The translations under genes and the position numbers were made by a program. Shown here piece after piece: positions 47,181 through 59,281 of a stretch of 64,000 bases of DNA. This DNA comes from Lactarius indigo (taxonomy: Eukaryota; Basidiomycota; Agaricomycetes; Russulales; Russulaceae). Where the stretch lies: assembly GCA_025766275.1 (NCBI GenBank), contig JAFKAC010000013.1:1364001-1428000 (forward strand), in the 5' to 3' direction. The notes beneath the pieces are model-generated. The model did not search any database and was not told the origin of the DNA. It saw only the letters and a list, made by a program, of their open reading frames with translations. Positions within the stretch are counted from its first letter, which is position 1. Every line of letters begins with the position of its first letter.

Positions 47181-50100
47181 CTACTGCTCACTAATGCCCC
47201 TGAGATAAGCCCTCAAGTCCTCAACTGGTCTGACTGCCTCCATTCCCTCCAGCTCTTCCATTTCATCCTTCTCTCCAAGCCCTTCAGTAAAATTGAGTTC
47301 CCTTTTATACTTTGCCTGGAACTTGAGTATCTGTATGGCTTCCATGCTGCCTGGCTTAAGGCAGTTCCTCCTGGCTCTAGCTGTCTCCTTGCTTGCTGAG
47401 AAGACACGCTCACATGGGACTGAAGTGGCTTGAATGGGGAGTAAGTCCATGGCAAGCTTGAAGAGTGTTGGCCACTTTTTCTGGTGTTCCTGCCATTCCA
47501 ACTACTGTCAGTACTCCCTAACAAAATGAACCATTCTACATACCTGCCAGAACTCAATAATATTGGCATATTTGACTGGGGCTGCTAGATAGTCATCAAC
47601 TTCACCTTCTAAGGTATTTGCCTGTGGTCTGTAGACAGGCATTGGGCCAATACCAAGGTTTGCCAAAGTGGCCTGCATGCCACCAAATGGTTCAGGGGGT
47701 GGAGGGGGTACAGTTGATCTAGTAGGGGCTCTAGATGGTGTGTACAATGGTCTGAGCTACTTAGAATTTTAGTTTTAGAGTAGCATGATAAAATTAAAAG
47801 CACTCACTGCATCAAGGAGGTGGCGCTTTACTGCTTCAGAAACATTTGATTGGTAGTGTTGCTTGAACCATTCAAGCTTTGTCAAAGGGTTAAGAACTGT
47901 TCACATGAGATGAGAAATTATGCAGAATATTAAGACAGCCACTCACCCATTGAAAGCTGATATACTGGAAGGTCAAGGGCCTGGATAGAATATGGAACTA
48001 TCTTCTCTGAAGCTTTTCCAATAATAAGACCAATGTCCTGTCTCTCAGTCTCCAAGGTATTTGCCAAGTCATTCAGGGTTTTTAAAAAGCCCTCAAATGC
48101 AGCAACTGTGCCACAAAGTGTTGGCGTCTTCTCATAAGAAAGTGATTGCTGATACCAGAAGGGGATCTAATAAATAAATTAATAGACAATCAGAGAGAGA
48201 AAATGTCTGCACACCTGAAGAATTCTCTGAAGTCCCCCAAGGACCCTCCAATCTTCCTCATTTAATGGGTCTGGCCCTCCCTCCTGAGTAAACCTATCAA
48301 TTGCCTAACTAAAAGTTAGCATTAGAATTTATTAAATGGCTTAAAAAATACCTCTCTCAAAATAAATGCCCTCTTGATCATTAAATAGGCAGAGGACCAC
48401 CTGGTCTCCACATCAAGAATTAATTGCAAAGGAGGCACATTTGACTCCTTTGCAATTGTAGAAAATATATCACGCCTTCGTGATGAGTTGCGGATCTATT
48501 ATAAATAAATTAGAAAAAAAAAAGAAAAAAAGAAAAAACTCGGAAAAGAAACAAGAAAAAGAAAAAGAAAAAGAAAAAGAAAAAGAAAAAGAAAAAGAAA
48601 AAGAAAAAGAAAAAGAAAAAGAAAAAAGACAAAAAAACTCGAAAAAAAGAAGGGAAAAAGAAGAAAAAAAAGAAAAAAAAAAAGGAAAGGCTCATATAAA
48701 CAATAATTTGCTGAAGCCTTTTAACTTGGTCAAAACCAAGTTCAACTGCTTCCTCAAGCATTGCCTTGCATGCAAGATTTACAATATGGGCAAAGCATCT
48801 AAAAAGTGTTAGCAAAAAAATATTAAATAGTTTGACACTTACCTGATGTGGCGCTGCTCTGCAGAAAACCCAGTATTAGGATATTGCTTCTTTAACTGAG
48901 TTTCTAGTGCCTCCATCATAGAGCTGTTGTTGGATGCATTATCTGTTGTTATCCAACCAATCTTTATTTAAAAAAAAATTAATTAGTCGAAATTTATATA
49001 TAAAATGAAGTAGACATTACCTTTCTTTCAAGCCCCATCCTAGTAATGATAAAATGAAAGACCTCAGCTAACCTCTCTCCAGTGTGGGACCCAGGAAAAT
49101 AGACAAATCCAATAAGGTCAGCTCTAAGGGTTAGCTTTTGCTGGCCATCTTGAGTCTGGATCTGCTCCAGCCAGTGAGCAGTAACAGCCATGTATGGCTT
49201 GAGGTCAGGGTCTGTCCACATGTCTGTGGTAAAAGAGACCCTCCCAAGGCAGCTTGTCTAAATAGAAGTTAGCCCTCAAGCACTAAGATATAATAATAAA
49301 ATATTACCTGAATATGCTGAGACAAATTGTGGAGTGCCTCTGTACAGTTCTCCACAATGCGCTTCTGCATAGTGGTCCTGTGAGGGATGTCTGCATCACT
49401 CAGCTCAGGGCGGAGTAGGAGACACAGGTGGTGGAACTCTGGTCTCTCCACAATCATCATAGGCTAAAAAAACAAAAAAAAACATTAAATAGGGAAAAAA
49501 GATTAAAATTAAATAAAAAACCTGATCTGTGGCAACAATAAATTGCACAAGGCCATCTAAAAAGTTGTCTTGAGTGAAGGGAGTGCGGTGCCTAGCTTGA
49601 TGCTCTACAGGAACTCCAGTAACTCTTGCAACAGCTTCTTCTCCCTCTTTACCTCTCAGCTCAATTTTGAGTCTTTGGCACTCTGTAACCCACTCATCTG
49701 CATGGTGATTGAGCAGATGGGACCGCAGAGGACCTGTTGCAGTAGTGGAGCGATATGAGTGTACTTTAATGGACACATCCTCTTGATGAAGTATCCTACA
49801 AAAATAATTTTTAGAAATAAAAATAAAAATAAGAATAAAAAACTCACAAGCAAAACTTGCACTGTTTCTTCCCATCAAGAGCCTGAAAAAACCTCAAGGT
49901 GTCATCACCTGAGCCCAGCCTTGAACCAGCTTTTTGAGCCCTCCTTGGGCGGCGAGTTGGAGTTGGAGGGTCAGAGTTGCCTTCCTGAGGGCTATTGAAA
50001 TTAGCACCACCCTCCTGAGAGCCATCTGACCCATTTCCAAGGTCAAAGTTCTCAGGTTGGGGTGAGCTAAGGCCTCCCTGTATTAAATTTGTTAAAAAAT

Positions 50101-50460
50101 GATTATAAAATTAATAAAATAGATACTCACTTGATTGGCAGCCTGAGCAGGTGAAGAACCTGCAAAGGGGTCCTCTCCCTGCTGTGAGGGTCCAGGAGGG
50201 CCACCTGAAGCTGCAGAAGAGCCTAGATTAAAGTGCACATGTCTGGCACTGGAAACTGATGTCTGAGCAGCTGTGGATGAGACTAACACAATATGAGTGT
50301 ATGGATACCATCAAAACAATGAGCACATACCATCAAGCTGAAAAGACATCTCCAAAGCACCACCAGGAAGCTCCCACTGTTTGACCTGGCTCTTCTTGGT
50401 CTTTGGCCTTTTTGGAGTCCTCTTGGGTGTTGAAGGGGCCCTCTTCCTAGATCCAGCCAT
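47181..50460 (-). CDS. hAT transposase (multi-exon)
   Basis: It starts at the ATG at 50460 (MAGSRKRAPSTPKRTPKRPK) and ends at the TAG at 47181. Exon blocks in order: a basic N-terminus; a Ser/Gly/Pro linker; a BED-like finger (FFQALDGKKQCKFC, about 49850, then LRSHLLNHHADEW, about 49710); MWTDPDLKPYMAVTAHW (about 49190), with the first catalytic Asp; a WITTDNASNNSSMMEALE block (about 48930), with the second; HIVNLACKAMLEEAVE (about 48770); VETRWSSAYLMIKRA (about 48390); and the C-terminal dimerisation region LAMDLLPIQATSVPCERVFS (about 47420), followed by RRNCLKPGSM. About ten short introns of 45-70 nt, with GT...AG borders, separate them; one holds a long A/G microsatellite. Frames look intact over the exons checked, apart from a possible TAG between 47501 and 47520 that may lie in an intron. 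It may encode a working enzyme. Confidence 0.85.
48515..48684. repeat. (AAAAAG)n microsatellite in a transposase intron
   Basis: A purine-only tract dominated by GAAAAA units, the purest part at 48559-48624. It falls between the exons ending near VKRLQQ (about 48700) and starting near IRNSSRRRD (about 48500), so it lengthens one intron. Confidence 0.9.
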
Positions 50461-50860
50461 AGTAGACGTAGCCAAGAGTAGTACAAAAAAAAATAAAAGA
50501 AGCAAGCTGAAGTAGATCAGCTGAGATCAGGCAGAGATGAGGAGAGATGAGACTGTAGCAGACAGCAGGAGCCGAGACGAGAGCGTGGGAATGCGCGTCG
50601 TACATGCGGTGGCTGCGAAAATTCCTTGCCCTTGCATTGCGCAACTCGCGTTCGTGCTCGCGAGCACCACTGGCACGGGTTTACGACCCACCCTCTCTCT
50701 TGGCCACAAAGTAAGTGCTCTTTTTTTTTTGCCTGGCTCACTGACTCGCCCACACGCGCCCTCGCAGGTAACAAGGCAGCGGCAGGACCTGCCCTGCGAT
50801 AGCCACGCCCCGAACCCCCAAGCCCCCAAGGCAGCCACGGCGATGGCGCCAGCCCTGGGG

Positions 50861-50876
50861 TGCGACGACCGCGACC

Positions 50877-50911
<35 letters not shown>

Positions 50912-51820
50912 TACGACCACGACCACGACTACGACCACGACCACGACCGCAACTGCAACCACGACCACGACCACCACGACCACCACGACCACCACCGCGG
51001 CAACCGCGACCACCACCGCAACCACGACCACCACAGCGACCACCACGGCGACCGCGACCACGATCACGACCACGATCGCAACCACGACCACGGCCACAAC
51101 CACGACCACGACCACGACCGCAACCGCAACCACGACCACGACCACCACGGCGACCACGACCACCATGGCGACCATGACCACCACGGCGACCACGACCACC
51201 ACAGCGACCACCACGGCGACCGCGACCATGACCGGGGCGACCACGACCACGACCACGACCACCACCGCAGCGACCGCGACCGCAACTGCGACCACAACCA
51301 CCACCACCACCACCACCACCACCGCGGCAACCGCGATGACCATCGCGACAACCACGACGACAACCGCGACCACCACCACGACCGCGGCGACCGCGACCAC
51401 GACCGCGACGACAACCACGACCGCGGCGACTGCAATTACCACCGCGGCGACCACAACCACCACCGCGACCACCACCACCACCGCGGCAACCGCGATGACC
51501 ATCGCGACAACCGCGACGACAACCGCGACCACCACCACGACCGCGGCGACCGCGACCACGACTGCGACGACAACCACGACCGCGGCGACCGCGATTACCA
51601 CCGCGGCGACCGCGATTACCACCGCGGCGACCACAACCACCACCGCGGCAACCGCAACCACCATCGCGACGACCGCAACGACGACCGCAACCACCACCAC
51701 CACCGCGGCGACCGCGACCACCACCGCGACCACCACCACCACCGCGGCGACCACTACGACCACCACCGCAGCAACCGCGACCACCACCGCAACCACCACT
51801 GCCACCGCGGCGACGATGGC
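50861..51820. repeat. GC-rich (GACCAC)n-type low-complexity tract in the hAT
   Basis: About 960 bp composed almost wholly of GAC/CAC/CGC-type triplets (CGACCACGACCACCACCGCGG patterns). All reading frames are open because stop codons cannot form: Asp/His/Arg, Thr/Ala and Pro/Arg on the plus strand; Gly/Arg, Val/Ala and Trp/Ser on the minus. It lies upstream of the transposase start. No coding role is claimed. Confidence 0.9.
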
Positions 51821-52129
51821 GATGCCTTCGACTCAGCCGCACCCGGGCAGTAGATAGAAAAAAAAAATGTATTCTCTATACTATGTAGTCTACAGCAATA
51901 CAAATGTTTTATTTTATTTTTGTCAGAGTTTGCGCAAGGTCGTCTGAGGAGACGCCAAAAAAGAGGACTTACCCACTTTTCTTCTGAGAGCCCCAGCAGA
52001 CACTGGAAACGCACGTTGAGCAAATATATTCCATTTTTGGCCAGCTCGTTCCTGGCTCAGCCAGGCAGAATCCATTCTCGCCCGCTCACGCGTACTCACG
52101 AGCCGGGCGAGCCCTGCCTAATCTGGTCA

Positions 52130-52280
52130 TTCCTAATCGAGCCTGGCTCAGCCCAGCTCAGCCAGCTCGCGAGCCGAGCTGAGCCAATTTTGGTCCTGAG
52201 CCAATGTGTCAGCTTGGCTCGGCTCAAAACAGCTCAGCTTGGCTGGCTCAGCCGATTTGAGCCGAGCCACGGCAACACTA
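52130..52280 (-). repeat. hAT right end: terminal and subterminal repeats
   Basis: The mirror-image arrangement of the left end: about 120 bp of GCTCAGC/GAGCCGAGC words, then the terminal inverted repeat ending CGGCAACACTA. Confidence 0.85.
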
Positions 52281-52796
52281 GTTAAAACTGAGACATGTCT
52301 CACTTGCCTTTTATATCCTTGTTTCTTCTCACACTTACTGCAGATAGCTGTGCACATCTTCTTCTTTTTCCTGTGCCTGCTGTGGATTGCTGTACCTTCT
52401 TCTCATGCTTGCTGTGGATTGCTGTGTTACTTCTCATGCTTGCTGCGGATTGCGCCATTTGTTTGTTCTGCACAAACAAACCTTTTTCTATAAGTAGCTT
52501 GTATCCTTAGACTCGACTTCTTTACCATCACAGTATACATTGTTTTCCCATTCCCTTGGGGTAACTCTCTGCTGAACTGTCGAACCTCTTGAACCCCTGA
52601 ACTCCACTCACATCTTGAGTATTGTGTCATACTCTGAGATCCTTGTTAACCACTTAAACCTTGCCACTACTGGGTGAACCCTCACTCATTGACATAGAAA
52701 GACCAGACTTGCTCATGCTGAGCTGGACATTCCTACTGTAACGTTACATGGACACTACTGCCACTCAGTCCTCTGGCAGAACAAATCCACCACAGG

Positions 52797-53054
52797 GTAC
52801 TCTACTTATACTATACAGAGGTGTGATACCACCACAAGAAGTGTAACATGGAGTCACAGAGTACAAGGAGCATTGTTCTACATACAGGACAAAGGAGTGT
52901 ACTAAAAGGAGAACAAGGCAAGTAGAACAAAGAAAGTCCAGACAAGTATGATATTGTCACAATAAGGATACTGCTATAAAGAGAACAAAGGTGAAAGTAC
53001 AATGAAGAGTCTAAAGTAGTCCATTTGATGTCATTGTACAGTGATGTTGTAACA
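52797..53054 (-). repeat. LTR fragment, gypsy 1 family
   Basis: Matches the central part of the LTR at 14159-14770 in reverse orientation (GTACAAGGAGCATTGTTCTA and AGAACAAAGAAAGTCCAGAC are shared with the LTR at 1650-2060). It ends TGTTGTAACA at 53054. The 3' part is missing. Confidence 0.65.
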
Positions 53055-53688
53055 CCACTACAGAGGCGTTGAGTATGACCTGTACTAAGTCAGTCAATAC
53101 ACAGTAGTACAAGCTCTAAGGCTTGACTTCAGTAGGATGATGCACAAGGGTTACAAGGACGTATGTCACTCAAACCGTAGAGGAAAGACTAAGGTGCAAA
53201 GACCTAGCAAAGACAGGGATTTGGGAGACAAGAAATGTGCAAAGGCAATTGTCATTAGACTAGTGTAGTGTTTACACAAGAAGTCTAGTCTACTGTACAA
53301 GCTAGGTAGACCTATGCTTAAAAACTTCCTTTTCCGGTAACCACCACCTACTGCGCCACTTCGCCGTGACTCAGAGGTAGAGGCATACTAGAATACACTA
53401 CCCAGTAGTTCAGGAATCATACACACTACCACTCCCACTCCCTTTTATAAAAAGTAGAAGGCACAAAAGGACAAATCCTTTATAGGAGATGTTCAAAAGA
53501 AAAACGGAAGTCATGGCCTCCAAAGGCCTATCACCTCCGGGTGCAACACCCCTGCACACCCTATGTCCACTAGGGAAAGCTCGAAAGCAGACACTCAGTG
53601 AACCCCCATCCCCCCACAGCAAGCCAAAACAGGGCAAAAAGGAACAAACATCAATGAAGCAAGGGTCCACTTAGCCAGCGAAAGCTGC

Positions 53689-55320
53689 ATGAGTATTGAG
53701 ACCCTTGTTTCTCACTCCGCTCTTGTACAGACACTTATTCTAATCATCAATAAGTACACCAAACCTGCCCCTCCGGCGCTCATCAAAACGCTGCAGGCCT
53801 TCGGGATGATTCTGCAGGAATCTAAGGAGGCGGTTTTCCTGCCGTCTCCAGCACTTGACACCATAACAGCGAAGATAGGGGAGATAGTCATGAACTTGGT
53901 ACAAAAAGGCTTTACAGAGATAAGTGCCACCCTAAAGAGTTCCCTCGCTGAACAGAATAAGCTCCAGGACACGGCTGCAGCCCTAGACAATGTGGCCAGC
54001 ACACTAAACAAGGTAGCCATGGAGATGAGCACAAGCATCACCACAGCAAGCTCGGTGACCTCTCAGATCTCTGAAACGGCATCAACATACAAAGAAGCGC
54101 TCCTCAGCACAAAAGTCCGACCGCCCCAGGCCGCACCACGCACAACAAATAACACCTTCACACCCGCCGACCACAAACTCAACTTGCACCTAGGTTTGGA
54201 CAGGAAAGCAAGGCAGATCCTCCTGGACTCTGCCACAGGGGAAGGGCCATGTCTTAACATCCACGAGATCAAAGAAAAAGCAGAGCAAGTACTCGCCAAC
54301 ATTTCACCCCCTCCGCCGGCAGGTTCTAAAGTACAAGAAATCAAGAAGCTTAAGAATGGCAGTATCATCATCCAATTCGAAACTAAAGAAACAGCAGAAT
54401 GGATCAGGATTCCTGACAATGAAGTGAGCTTCACAAGAGCCTTCAACCCTGACACATGCATTAGGGACCGCGTCCACCCGCTGATGATACCAAGGATCCC
54501 AATCACTTTCAACCCAAGCAACCCCGACCACATTCGGGAGATTGAGGAGATCAACAGGATCCCGGTCAAAGGCATCAAGAAAGCTAGGTGGATCAAGCCC
54601 GAATACAGATGCGCACCAGAACAAAGATTTGCACATGCTATCTTCTCTTTCTCCTCAGCCACAGAAGCTAACAGAGCACTCAAGGAAGGGATATATGTCT
54701 GCAACACCCGGACCTTCCCCAAAAAGCTCAAATTTGAACCGAAACAATGCATGAAATGCCGCAAATGGGGGCACTTTGCAGTGGACTGCCTCGCCCCGCA
54801 CGACACCTGCGGAACATGCGGAGGCAAGCACAAAACAAGAGAATGCAAGGAAGCCGACAAAAGATTCTGCATGTCCTGCAAAGCAGACACGCATGCAAGC
54901 TGGGACCAAGACTGCCCCGAATTCCGAAGAAAATGCGAGGAATACAACGGGTTTTACCCAGAAAACAAACTAGTATATTTCCCAACAGACGAAGATTGGA
55001 TGCTGACCAGTCGCCCAGACAGAATACCATTCGAAGAAAAATTCCCAGAACGCTTCGCAGTCACCAGCCTCCCGCTCCCCAACAACAAAGCACGCCAACT
55101 CCCTACTTGCCCCATAGGTAGGAAAAACAAACACCAAAACAACAGCGCCACAGGTGGCCAGGCAGTACTAGAAACGTTCTTCGGAAGACTCTCCAACATG
55201 CAAGAAACACAAGACATCCCACCCAGACACGTCGACACAGACGACGCAGAATACAACCTCCTCCCCATGGACGGCAACGTAAAATCGATAGCAGACCACC
55301 CACACAACCATCACCTATGA
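53689..55320 (+). CDS. LINE ORF1 protein (RNA-binding, zinc knuckles)
   Basis: 543 residues. A helical N-terminal half (about 60-130 rich in Thr/Ser/Ala) is followed by an RRM-like segment (VQEIKKLKNGSIIIQFETKE, about 215-240). Then come zinc knuckles: CMKCRKWGHFAVDC (about 354), CGTCGGKHKTREC (about 371) and CMSCKADTHASWDQDC (about 395). The Gln/Thr-rich C-terminus is probably disordered. ORF1 proteins bind the element RNA. The frame is intact. The stop overlaps the ORF2 start as ATGA at 55317-55320. Confidence 0.88.
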   Translation: MSIETLVSHSALVQTLILIINKYTKPAPPALIKTLQAFGMILQESKEAVFLPSPALDTITAKIGEIVMNLVQKGFTEISATLKSSLAEQNKLQDTAAALDNVASTLNKVAMEMSTSITTASSVTSQISETASTYKEALLSTKVRPPQAAPRTTNNTFTPADHKLNLHLGLDRKARQILLDSATGEGPCLNIHEIKEKAEQVLANISPPPPAGSKVQEIKKLKNGSIIIQFETKETAEWIRIPDNEVSFTRAFNPDTCIRDRVHPLMIPRIPITFNPSNPDHIREIEEINRIPVKGIKKARWIKPEYRCAPEQRFAHAIFSFSSATEANRALKEGIYVCNTRTFPKKLKFEPKQCMKCRKWGHFAVDCLAPHDTCGTCGGKHKTRECKEADKRFCMSCKADTHASWDQDCPEFRRKCEEYNGFYPENKLVYFPTDEDWMLTSRPDRIPFEEKFPERFAVTSLPLPNNKARQLPTCPIGRKNKHQNNSATGGQAVLETFFGRLSNMQETQDIPPRHVDTDDAEYNLLPMDGNVKSIADHPHNHHL

Positions 55321-58300
55321 AGACACACCCGATAAACAAGGAACGCAAGGCACTCGCAATCTGGCAACAGAACATCAACAGATCCCCGGCATGCCAACAC
55401 GGGATCATCAGCAGCAGAAGACTGATAGACCATAATATCGACATTATAGCTCTCCAGGAACCATCCATCAACTTCCTCAATAAGACCATCGCCGCAAGAG
55501 AGTGGGTCCCAATTTACCCATCAACGCACAACAAAATTCCAGGTAAAACAAGAATGGTCATCCTCGTTAGAGGTGACATTCTCACAGAAAACTGGGAACA
55601 ACTCGACTTCCCATCAGGAGATGTCACAGCCATACACATAAAGGAAAGCTGGGGAACGCTTACCCTTTTCAACATATACAACGACTGCAAACACGACAAC
55701 ACACTCAAGGTGCTAATGTCCTATCACAGAGAACACGCCCAGCAAATCTTAGGTTCAGAAGCGACACAAGAAGATCACCACCTAATCTGGCTAGGAGACT
55801 TCAACCGGCACCACCCCTACTGGGACAACCCTGAAGACAACAGACTTTTCACACGTGAAGCTCTAAGCTCAGCGGAAACATTACTCAAGAACGTGGCGGA
55901 CTTAGGAATGGATATGGTGCTGGCAAGCGGGGTCCCCACCCACATCCACAACGTCTCCAAGAAATGGACAAGACTAGACAACGTCTTCACCACAGAACAT
56001 ACCATCGAAGCAATTACTACATGCAACACACTGACAGGCGAGCAAGGAGTCAACATGGACCACATCCCTGTGGTCACGGTCCTGGACTTCGAGCTCACAA
56101 AAGCTCCAACGAAGACCCTCAGAAACTTCAAAGACGTCAACTGGAAAAGTTTCTCCGACACACTCAAGCAGAAGATCAACAGTCACAGACTCCCCATGCA
56201 CATACAGACACAGAACTTCCTCAACCGTGAATGCGACAATCTCACAAAAGCGATCCAGGACACGATCACCGCTGAAGTGCCCATTACGGACATTAATGCT
56301 AAGTCTAAGCGATGGTGGTCAAAAGATCTTACAACTCTACACAGGACCACAGACAAGCTAGGGAGAAAGGCGTTCAACTGTAGATGCTGGCCCGAACACC
56401 CAATACACGCTGAACACAAAAGTGCACGCAAAAAGTTCACCCAAGCCATTGAATACGCAAAAAGACACCATTGGCGAGACTGGCTCGAAAAAGCTTCGAA
56501 CCCAGACATATGGACAGCACACAAATATATTTCAGCACCGGCCGGTGACAGAGGCAAGACAAGAATTCCCAGCCTGAAAGTAACAGGTGAGGAAGGGGAA
56601 CACACTACGGCAAGTAGCAACCTGGACAAGAGCAATGCCCTGGTGAAAGCCTTCTTCCCGAAGAAACCCAAGAACTACACGACAGCAACCAGGGAACAAT
56701 CTACCCAGCCCCAATCTGCAAAGCGCAAGCGATCACAAGAGAGTCAATATGCAAACACATCGCACATCTAGGCCCGTTCAAGGCCCCTGGCCCAGACGGT
56801 ATCCCAAACATTGTTCTGATCAAATGTGCTGACGTTCTCGTCAACAGACTGTGGGAAATATACACAGCCATATTCAAACTCGGGCTCTACTATGCCCCAT
56901 GGAAAACCTTCACAACGGTCATCCTAAGAAAACCAGGCAAACCCAAGTACAACGTCCCAAAGGCGTACAGACCAATCGCCCTCTTAAGCACCATGTTGAA
57001 AGTGCTTACATCCATAATTGCAGAGCAACTCACCTTTCACTCCGAAAAGCACGGCCTACTCCCGAAGATGCACTTCGGAGGACACCCAGCTCGCACTACC
57101 ACAGATGCAATGCACATGCTTACATACCAGATCAAAGATGCATGGCGCAAAAAGAAGGTCACCTCAGTGCTCTTCCTCAACATTGAGGGGGCCTTCCCCA
57201 ACGCAGTAAATGAAAGACTAAAACACAACATGAGAAAGCGCAGAGTACTGGTAGCCCTGGTGAAGTTCACACAAAACTTGCTGCGAACTCGTTTCACCAC
57301 ATTGAAATTCGACGATTTCACCTCAGATAAAATACCAATCGACAACGGAATCGGCCAAGGAGACCCACTATCAATGATACTTTATCAGTTTTATAACGCG
57401 GATCTCCTCGACATCCCAGAAGGAGACAACGAATCGGCAATGGCATACGTAGACGACACTATCCTAATTGCAACAGGAGCCAACTTCATTGAAACACACC
57501 AACTCCTTGCAAGCATGATGACCAGAACAGGAGGCGCAATAGACTGGTCGAAAGATCACAATTCGCACTTCGAATTCAGTAAACTGGCCCTAATGGACTT
57601 CGCGCACAGAAACAGCAAGAAAGAAAGACGTCCAATGGAGCTTTTAGGAACCACACTGGAACCGGTCGCAAGCACTAAATATCTCAGGGTACACTTCAAC
57701 CAACACCTTGACTGGGGAACGCAACGTAACTACGCCCTGCAAAAAGGCACCAAATGGGCCTCCCAAATCAGACGAGCAGCAGCACCAAGCTGGGGTATCA
57801 CCCCAAAGTTCACCCACCAGCTATACATCAGCGTAGCCATACCAAGAACGCTATACGCAGTGGACATCTGGGGAAGCCACACAGGTAAGCGGGAAACATC
57901 AAACGCTATCGGAAAGACAAGAAGGCGCAAAAACAAGTTACAATCTGTTCAGCGAGCAGGCACTTTAGCCATCACAGGCAGTCTACGCACCTCGCCCACT
58001 GACACACTAAATGCGCACGCACATACACTCCTGATCCAGCTAGAAATCGAGAAGCACCTCCACAGAGCAGCAACTCGCATTGCAACTCTCCCGCAAGACC
58101 ACCCCCTGTACAAACCCACAAGAAAGGCTGCAAACAAAAGAACCAAAAGGTACCCATCCCCACTTCACGACTTAATGCAATCCTTCGAAATCAAGCCAAA
58201 CGACTTTGAGACAATCCCAGCTATAGGAACAAACCCGGCTATGAAGCACAGGAGACCCTTCAGAATTGACATAGCAGGCAACAAGGAAGCGTCCATGAAA

Positions 58301-59281
58301 GCTGATGAAAAAGGAGACAAGGAGATAAAGGTGTACTCCGATGGCTCAGCGCAAGGTGGAAAAGTTGGAGCCGCCGCAATCCTGCTCAGACCAGGAAGAG
58401 AACTGCGGACGCTGCAATACCACCTGGGAAATGTGGAGCATCACACGGTATTCAAAGCCGAACTAGTAGGGCTAATGCTAGGCTTACACCTTATCAAAAC
58501 GGAGAGACAGGGCAGAACCAGCTACGTGCTTGGGGCAGACAACCAAGCCGCAATCGGGGCAATGGCATTGCCGAGCAACAGATCAGGGCACTACCTGGCG
58601 GACATTTGCATGTCCGCAGCGAACTCCATCCGTAAAGCTAAAGGCACAGCTAACAACAAACTCACAGTGCGCTGGACCGCAGGACACGTCGGAATCGAAG
58701 GAAACGAACAAGCAGATAAGGAGGTGAAAGCAGCGGCAGAGGGAGATTTGTCACCAAGCAACGACCTCCCAAAAACGCTAAAGAAACCCCTCCGCAGAAA
58801 CAAATCGGCAGCGAAGCAACACTGCAAAAGCGCACTCAAAAATGTTTGGAAGGAAGAATGGTCCTCATCTCTGCGCACAGATAAACTGAAACAATTTGAC
58901 TCTACCATCCCATCCAATCACTTCCTAAAGCTGACTAGTGACCCGAAACTTTCCAGAAAAGGAGCTAGTTGGCTCTTCCAGCTGAGAGTGGGACACTTCC
59001 CGCTCAATGCTTACCTGCACAGGTTCAAAAGAGCGGACAGCGCAAAATGCCTGGCATGCGGACATCACACTGAAAATGCGCAACACTTCCTACTAGACTG
59101 CCCGACATATGCACACGAAAGATGGGTGCTCATCAGAAAGCGCAGTCCAACGGAGACAGACTTCATGAAGCTCATCACGAACCCAAAGACCGCTATCAAA
59201 GTAGCAACATATATTAAGGAGACGGGGAGAGTAACACAGGAAGGAAACTGGAGTAGGAGAAGGACGGAGAATGGAACCTAA
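55317..59281 (+). pseudogene. LINE ORF2: endonuclease, reverse transcriptase, RNase H (one frameshift)
   Basis: The APE-type endonuclease occupies residues 15-250: NINRSPACQHG, then IIALQEP, LIWLGDFNRHHPYWD, WTRLDNVFTTE and NMDHIPVVTVLDF. A frameshift between about 56665 and 56699 moves the reading to the next frame, which resumes at IYPAPICKAQAITRESICKH. The reverse transcriptase follows: FKAPGPDGIPN, AYRPIALLSTMLKV, SVLFLNIEGAFPNAV (about 57165-57210), IDNGIGQGDPLSM and AYVDDTILIA (about 57443-57470). The first catalytic Asp (family FLDI) is Asn here, another G to A change. RNase H has VYSDGSAQGGKVGAAAI, then VFKAELVGL, LGADNQAAIG and AGHVGIEGNEQADKEV (58320-58725). The C-terminal CCHC is CLACGHHTENAQHFLLDC (59049-59102). 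Inactive as it stands. Confidence 0.88.

Larger units (their letters stand above)
45872..52280 (-). mobile_element. Complete hAT DNA transposon (6.4 kb)
   Basis: Terminal inverted repeats start TAGTGTTGCCGTGGCTCGGC (45872) and end in the perfect complement (52280). They are flanked by an 8-bp target duplication GTTAAAAC (45864-45871 and 52281-52288), the hallmark of hAT elements. Both ends carry many short GCTCAGC/GGCTCGGCT-type subterminal repeats, the usual transposase-binding arrangement. Inside are a multi-exon transposase on the minus strand and long low-complexity GC-rich tracts on both sides of it. Confidence 0.95.
45632..52748 (+). repeat. Solo LTR split by the hAT transposon
   Basis: It starts TGTTACAGAC (45632) and ends ACGTTACA (52748). 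The 5-bp target duplication TGGAC lies at 45627-45631 and 52749-52753. Only about 240 bp (45632-45871) and 460 bp (52289-52748) belong to the LTR; the rest is the hAT element. No internal retroelement sequence is present. Confidence 0.8.

Noticed and set aside
48510..48815. Poly-Phe-containing ORF on the minus strand
   Set aside because: The Phe run is the complement of an intronic AAAAAG microsatellite. Only its first 35 or so codons are a real transposase exon.
50517..51857. Four overlapping 230-441 codon ORFs on both strands (Gly/Arg-rich, Val/Ala-rich, Asp/His-rich, Thr/Ala-rich)
   Set aside because: They arise because the GAC/CAC/CGC repeat cannot form stop codons in any frame. There is no protein-like composition or conserved motif.
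54063..54947. 294-codon antisense ORF within LINE ORF1
   Set aside because: A shadow frame opposite a well-supported coding sequence with zinc knuckles; no motif of its own.
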